64,000 bases of DNA, taken from the NCBI GenBank assembly GCA_965238125.1, contig OZ250179.1:4092001-4156000 (forward strand). Direction: 5' to 3'. The notes beneath the pieces are model-generated. The model was given only the letters and a program-made list of their open reading frames with translations, was not told the origin of the DNA and ran no database searches. This document shows, piece by piece, positions 61,135-64,000 of the stretch (position 1 is the stretch's first letter; each line of letters begins with the position of its first letter). This DNA is from UBA6623 sp965238125. Its GTDB lineage: Bacteria > Acidobacteriota > Terriglobia > Bryobacterales > UBA6623. The translations under genes were made by a program, and so were the position numbers.

Positions 61135-62709
61135 CTACCGAAACGGGAAAATCCACTGCCCGATGAAATAGACCGCCAACGGAATTATCGCCAGGGCGAT
61201 CAAATCCAGCATCACTCCGGCCCTGAACATGCGCGGAATCGTGATCCAGCCACTGCTGAAGACAATGGCGTTGGGCGGCGTCGCCACCGGCAACATGAAA
61301 GCGAACGACGCGATTATCGCCGCTGGGATCAACAGCAAGTAAGGGTGAACGCCGATCTCGGTCGCCATCGCCGCCAACACTGGGGAAATCATCAGGACCG
61401 TCGCGATATTCGACGTCGTTTCGGTCAGCAACACCGACAACAAGCACGTCAGCAGCACCAGCACCCAAACCGGCAGTTCCCCGGCGATGGTCAGCCGCGA
61501 GCCCAGCCACGCCGCCAAGCCGCTGTCTTGAATACCCGCCGCCAGCGCAAACCCGCCGCCCAAAAGAATAACGATGCCCCACGGGACCCCTTTCTGAATC
61601 GTCGGCCAGTCCACGATGAATTGCAGCCGGGGCTTCACGCCGTCTCCGCCCGCCACCCGTGTCGGCAACAAACACAGCAAGAGGGCCATGGCGATCGCGA
61701 CCGTGGCGTCGTGCAGGCTGCCGGGGGTCGAAAAGGCGCTCGACCAACCCGGAATGATCAACGAGCCCAACTCGAGCGGGCGGCGAAAGATCCACAGCAA
61801 GCCGGTCAACGACGCCACAAGCAGGACGATTTTCTCGGGTTGGCGCATCGGCCCCAACTTCCGCCTCTCCTCGTTGATGACGTCCTGGCCGGCGTCGAAT
61901 CGAATGCGGCTCAGGGGAACTTCGGCCCCGAAGCGACACAAGTAGAGCCACATGATCGGCAGGAATATCACGACGATCGGAATGCAGAGCATGCTCCAAT
62001 CGGCGAAGGCGATGGGCGGCTCGTCGGGGAAGCGCTCTTGCGCGAAGCCGATGAAGGCAACGGTGGTCGGCGAGCCGATCAACGTCCCGATGCCGCCGAC
62101 GCTGGCGGAATAGGCGATCGCGAGCAGCAAGATTGTCCCGAAGGTTGAGCGCACCTGTTTCGGCGTCTCCTCGGGCGATACGCCCTCCATGTGCGCCAGC
62201 TCCGCCATTTGATTGACAACGGCCGCCGCGATCGGCAGCATCATCATGGTTGTGGCGGTGTTCGAAATCCACATCGAAAGAAACGCCGTGGCGCACATGA
62301 AGCCGAGCACCAGTCGATCAGGCTGCGTCCCGAAAAGATTGATCGTCCCCAGCGCCACGCGGCGATGCAAATTCCACTTTTCCATCGCGATGGCGATGAT
62401 GAATCCGCCCACGAAAAGGAAGATGATGTGGTTGCCAAAATGCGGCCCGACCTGGCGGCTGGGCATGATGTCGAGAGCCGGGTAGAGCACCAACGGCAGC
62501 AGCGCCGTGATCGGGATCGGGGCGGCCTCGGTGATCCACCAAATCGCCATCAGCGCCGCCACGGCCCCGGTGCGCCGCGCGACAGGCGGCATCCCGTCGG
62601 GCGTGGGCGCGACCAGGATCACGACGAACAGCAGCAGGCCGAGCGCCAAGCCGATCTGTTGGCGCGGCCCATAGCCGTGGTCCTGCTCGCCCGCGGGAAG
62701 TGTTTCCAT
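61135..62709 (-). CDS. SLC13/DASS-family anion:sodium symporter
   Basis: 524 residues, about eleven to twelve membrane helices. The family signature SNTATTMMMLPIAAAV (first SNT motif, ~149) and its repeat TETTSNIATVLMISPVLAA near residue 430 form the substrate and sodium sites; MAIWWITEAAPIPITALLPL is the conserved helix. Members import di- or tricarboxylates or sulfate with sodium. SNT in both repeats fits a carboxylate substrate; the exact ion is open. Confidence 0.92.
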   Translation of the reverse strand: METLPAGEQDHGYGPRQQIGLALGLLLFVVILVAPTPDGMPPVARRTGAVAALMAIWWITEAAPIPITALLPLVLYPALDIMPSRQVGPHFGNHIIFLFVGGFIIAIAMEKWNLHRRVALGTINLFGTQPDRLVLGFMCATAFLSMWISNTATTMMMLPIAAAVVNQMAELAHMEGVSPEETPKQVRSTFGTILLLAIAYSASVGGIGTLIGSPTTVAFIGFAQERFPDEPPIAFADWSMLCIPIVVIFLPIMWLYLCRFGAEVPLSRIRFDAGQDVINEERRKLGPMRQPEKIVLLVASLTGLLWIFRRPLELGSLIIPGWSSAFSTPGSLHDATVAIAMALLLCLLPTRVAGGDGVKPRLQFIVDWPTIQKGVPWGIVILLGGGFALAAGIQDSGLAAWLGSRLTIAGELPVWVLVLLTCLLSVLLTETTSNIATVLMISPVLAAMATEIGVHPYLLLIPAAIIASFAFMLPVATPPNAIVFSSGWITIPRMFRAGVMLDLIALAIIPLAVYFIGQWIFPFR

Positions 62710-63135
62710 AACCGTGAAAAGAACTCAACACCCTATCACGGTTCATCCCCCCGACGTGGCGCGCGCTTCAGCGTGCCGTGTCGCCACTCATGGCGACATC
62801 TCTTCTCGTCCCCCGCCACCTCGTCCGAATCAGTCAAAAGTGAGCACCACGCGCGGCACAGTCGTCCCGCGGGCTCCCCCCAAAGGCCGCCGAGCCCCCG
62901 AAACTCCCTGTCCGCCCAGGGCGACTCCACGCCACCGAATCGTCCCCGGCCGCCCGCCGGGTCGCCAACTTCGGCGTCGTTCCCCGCCGTCGCTCGATAT
63001 TGTCTCGGAAACCACGCCAAAGGGCGTATTTTCGGGCCTTTTCGGGTCCTCGAAGGCTGCGTCCGCGGTCTCCGCTACGCTACAATAAATGAATAACTTA
63101 CCCGCCTGTCAACGCTCTGACGAAAGGACGTTTTT
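62710..63135. repeat. Intergenic stretch with family 2 hairpin repeat copy 3
   Basis: 62751-62800 is the third copy of the REP-like unit (CGACGTGGCGCGCGCTTCAG then TGTCGCCACTCATGGCGACA). The rest holds no gene I can support. A TACAAT at about 63080 may be the -10 element for gyrA, but no good -35 is seen. Confidence 0.65.
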
Positions 63136-64000
63136 TTGGCCGAGCAGCCCCCTTCCACTCCATCCCAACTGCCTCTCGGAGGCAACGGCGCCCCGCCGCA
63201 AAATTTAATCCCCATCGACATCGAAGTCGAGATGAAAAAGTCGTATCTCGACTACGCGATGAGCGTCATCATCGGGCGTGCCCTGCCCGACGTGCGCGAC
63301 GGGCTCAAGCCCGTGCAGCGGCGCATTCTCTACGGCATGCTCGAGGCCGGGCTGCGCTCCAACCGCGGTTTCCGCAAGGCCGCCAAGATCGTCGGCGAAG
63401 TGATGGGAAACTACCATCCCCACGGCGATTCCTCGATCTACGACACGTTGGTTCGGATGGCGCAGCCGTTTTCGATGCGCTGCCGGCTGGTCGACGGACA
63501 AGGTAATTTCGGCTCGGTCGACGGCGATCCGCCGGCGGCTATGCGCTACACCGAAGCGCGCCTGACCGCTCTTGCGGAGGCCATGCTCGACGATCTCGAC
63601 AAGGATACCGTCGACTTCCGTCCCAACTACGACGACACCAGCGAAGAACCCGAATGCCTGCCCGCCGCCGTGCCGAACCTGCTCGTCAACGGCAGCACCG
63701 GCATTGCCGTCGGGATGGCGACCAATATCCCACCGCATAACTTAGGCGAGGTGATCGACGCCGCGATCACCGTCATCCAGCGCCCCAAGACGACTCTCGA
63801 GGATCTGCTCGAAATCGTCCAAGGCCCCGACTTCCCCACCGGCGGCACGATCTGCGGGACCGAGGGATTCCTCAATGCCTACCGCACCGGCCGCGGTCAC
63901 GTGACCACGCGCGCCAGGGCCTTGATCGAGGAAAAGGGCAACCGGCAGCAAATTATCGTCAACGAGATTCCCTACCAGGTCAACAAGTCGCGGCTCATCG
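63136..64000 (+). CDS. gyrA: DNA gyrase subunit A, N-terminal part (cut by window edge)
   Basis: The frame is open to the window end (288 codons). It starts at a TTG with GAAAGGA upstream; the first ~30 residues are a variable Pro-rich leader before IDIEVEMKKSYLDYAMSVII. The catalytic tyrosine is Tyr138 in AAMRYTEARL, and GNYHPHGDSSIYDTLVRMAQ carries the quinolone-resistance region with Ser99 and Asp103 at the positions of E. coli Ser83 and Asp87, the drug-sensitive residues. GyrA with GyrB introduces negative supercoils. ParC is the alternative, but AMSVIIGRALPDVRDGLKPV and FGSVDGDPPAAMRYTE favour GyrA. Confidence 0.95.
   Translation, partial: MAEQPPSTPSQLPLGGNGAPPQNLIPIDIEVEMKKSYLDYAMSVIIGRALPDVRDGLKPVQRRILYGMLEAGLRSNRGFRKAAKIVGEVMGNYHPHGDSSIYDTLVRMAQPFSMRCRLVDGQGNFGSVDGDPPAAMRYTEARLTALAEAMLDDLDKDTVDFRPNYDDTSEEPECLPAAVPNLLVNGSTGIAVGMATNIPPHNLGEVIDAAITVIQRPKTTLEDLLEIVQGPDFPTGGTICGTEGFLNAYRTGRGHVTTRARALIEEKGNRQQIIVNEIPYQVNKSRLI

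Noticed and set aside
60965..62296. A 443-codon minus-strand open frame
   Set aside because: It overlaps the DASS transporter in another frame and is His/Arg/Gly-rich with no conserved motif.
1..64000. CRISPR array or cas genes
   Set aside because: No regularly spaced direct repeats with unique spacers and no Cas protein motifs were seen; the recurring repeats are dispersed singly.

Overview
The window looks like an Acidobacteriota chromosome (Solibacter/Bryobacter-like) carrying a large, decayed plasmid-like insertion. The taxonomic hints are a secreted protein with the acidobacterial TIGR03437-type C-terminal domain (2421-3680), a bacillithiol deacetylase (bshB1), a GMC oxidoreductase paired with a gluconate 2-dehydrogenase subunit 3, Tat-exported Gfo/Idh and sulfatase genes, and high GC. 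These are inferences from gene families; there is no rRNA in the window.

Left chromosomal arm (1-23202): sugar dehydrogenase pair; IS630 copy 1 abutting a beheaded TIGR03437 gene; a fibronectin-III protein; hslVU protease; mtnA (methionine salvage); a PfkB kinase; rhomboid protease; glutaredoxin-like protein and bshB1 (thiol chemistry); a phosphohexomutase with a C-terminal extension; an FMN-binding protein; a nucleoside hydrolase; a protease-dead PDZ protein coupled to a ClC chloride channel; a probable small RNA with promoter and terminator (18611-18710); a creatininase-family amidohydrolase; cdaA (c-di-AMP synthase) with a broken frame; glutamate formimidoyltransferase; then a DUF3106 protein, an anti-sigma-like protein and the 3' half of an ECF sigma factor gene.

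Island (23203-50653, 27,451 bp): this cuts the ECF sigma gene in two. The 5' half is at 50654-51068 and the 3' half at 22988-23202. A 5-bp direct repeat GTAAA borders the insert, and removing the insert plus one repeat restores the sigma reading frame exactly. Both outer ends are IS1380-type inverted repeats. Inside are a RepA plasmid initiator, a second repA stump, a HigBA toxin-antitoxin pair, an ArdC-like antirestriction protein, a partial type IV secretion operon (VirB2, B3, B4, B9 and the start of B10), unknown small operons, an NHL-repeat protein, and many nested transposons: four IS1380 copies, an IS1182 element, an IS595/ISXO2 fragment, one IS630, and two copies of a miniature element with 38-bp Tn3-type ends. 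The simplest reading is a plasmid captured at a chromosomal IS1380 element and then eroded by further insertions.

Right chromosomal arm (50654-64000): the sigma 5' half, IS630 copy 2, a TetR regulator, a Gfo/Idh dehydrogenase, a sulfatase, an enolase-superfamily enzyme, a four-GAF-domain protein, a SLC13/DASS transporter and the start of gyrA. Several families of hairpin-rich intergenic repeats recur in both arms but not in the island, which supports the island being foreign.
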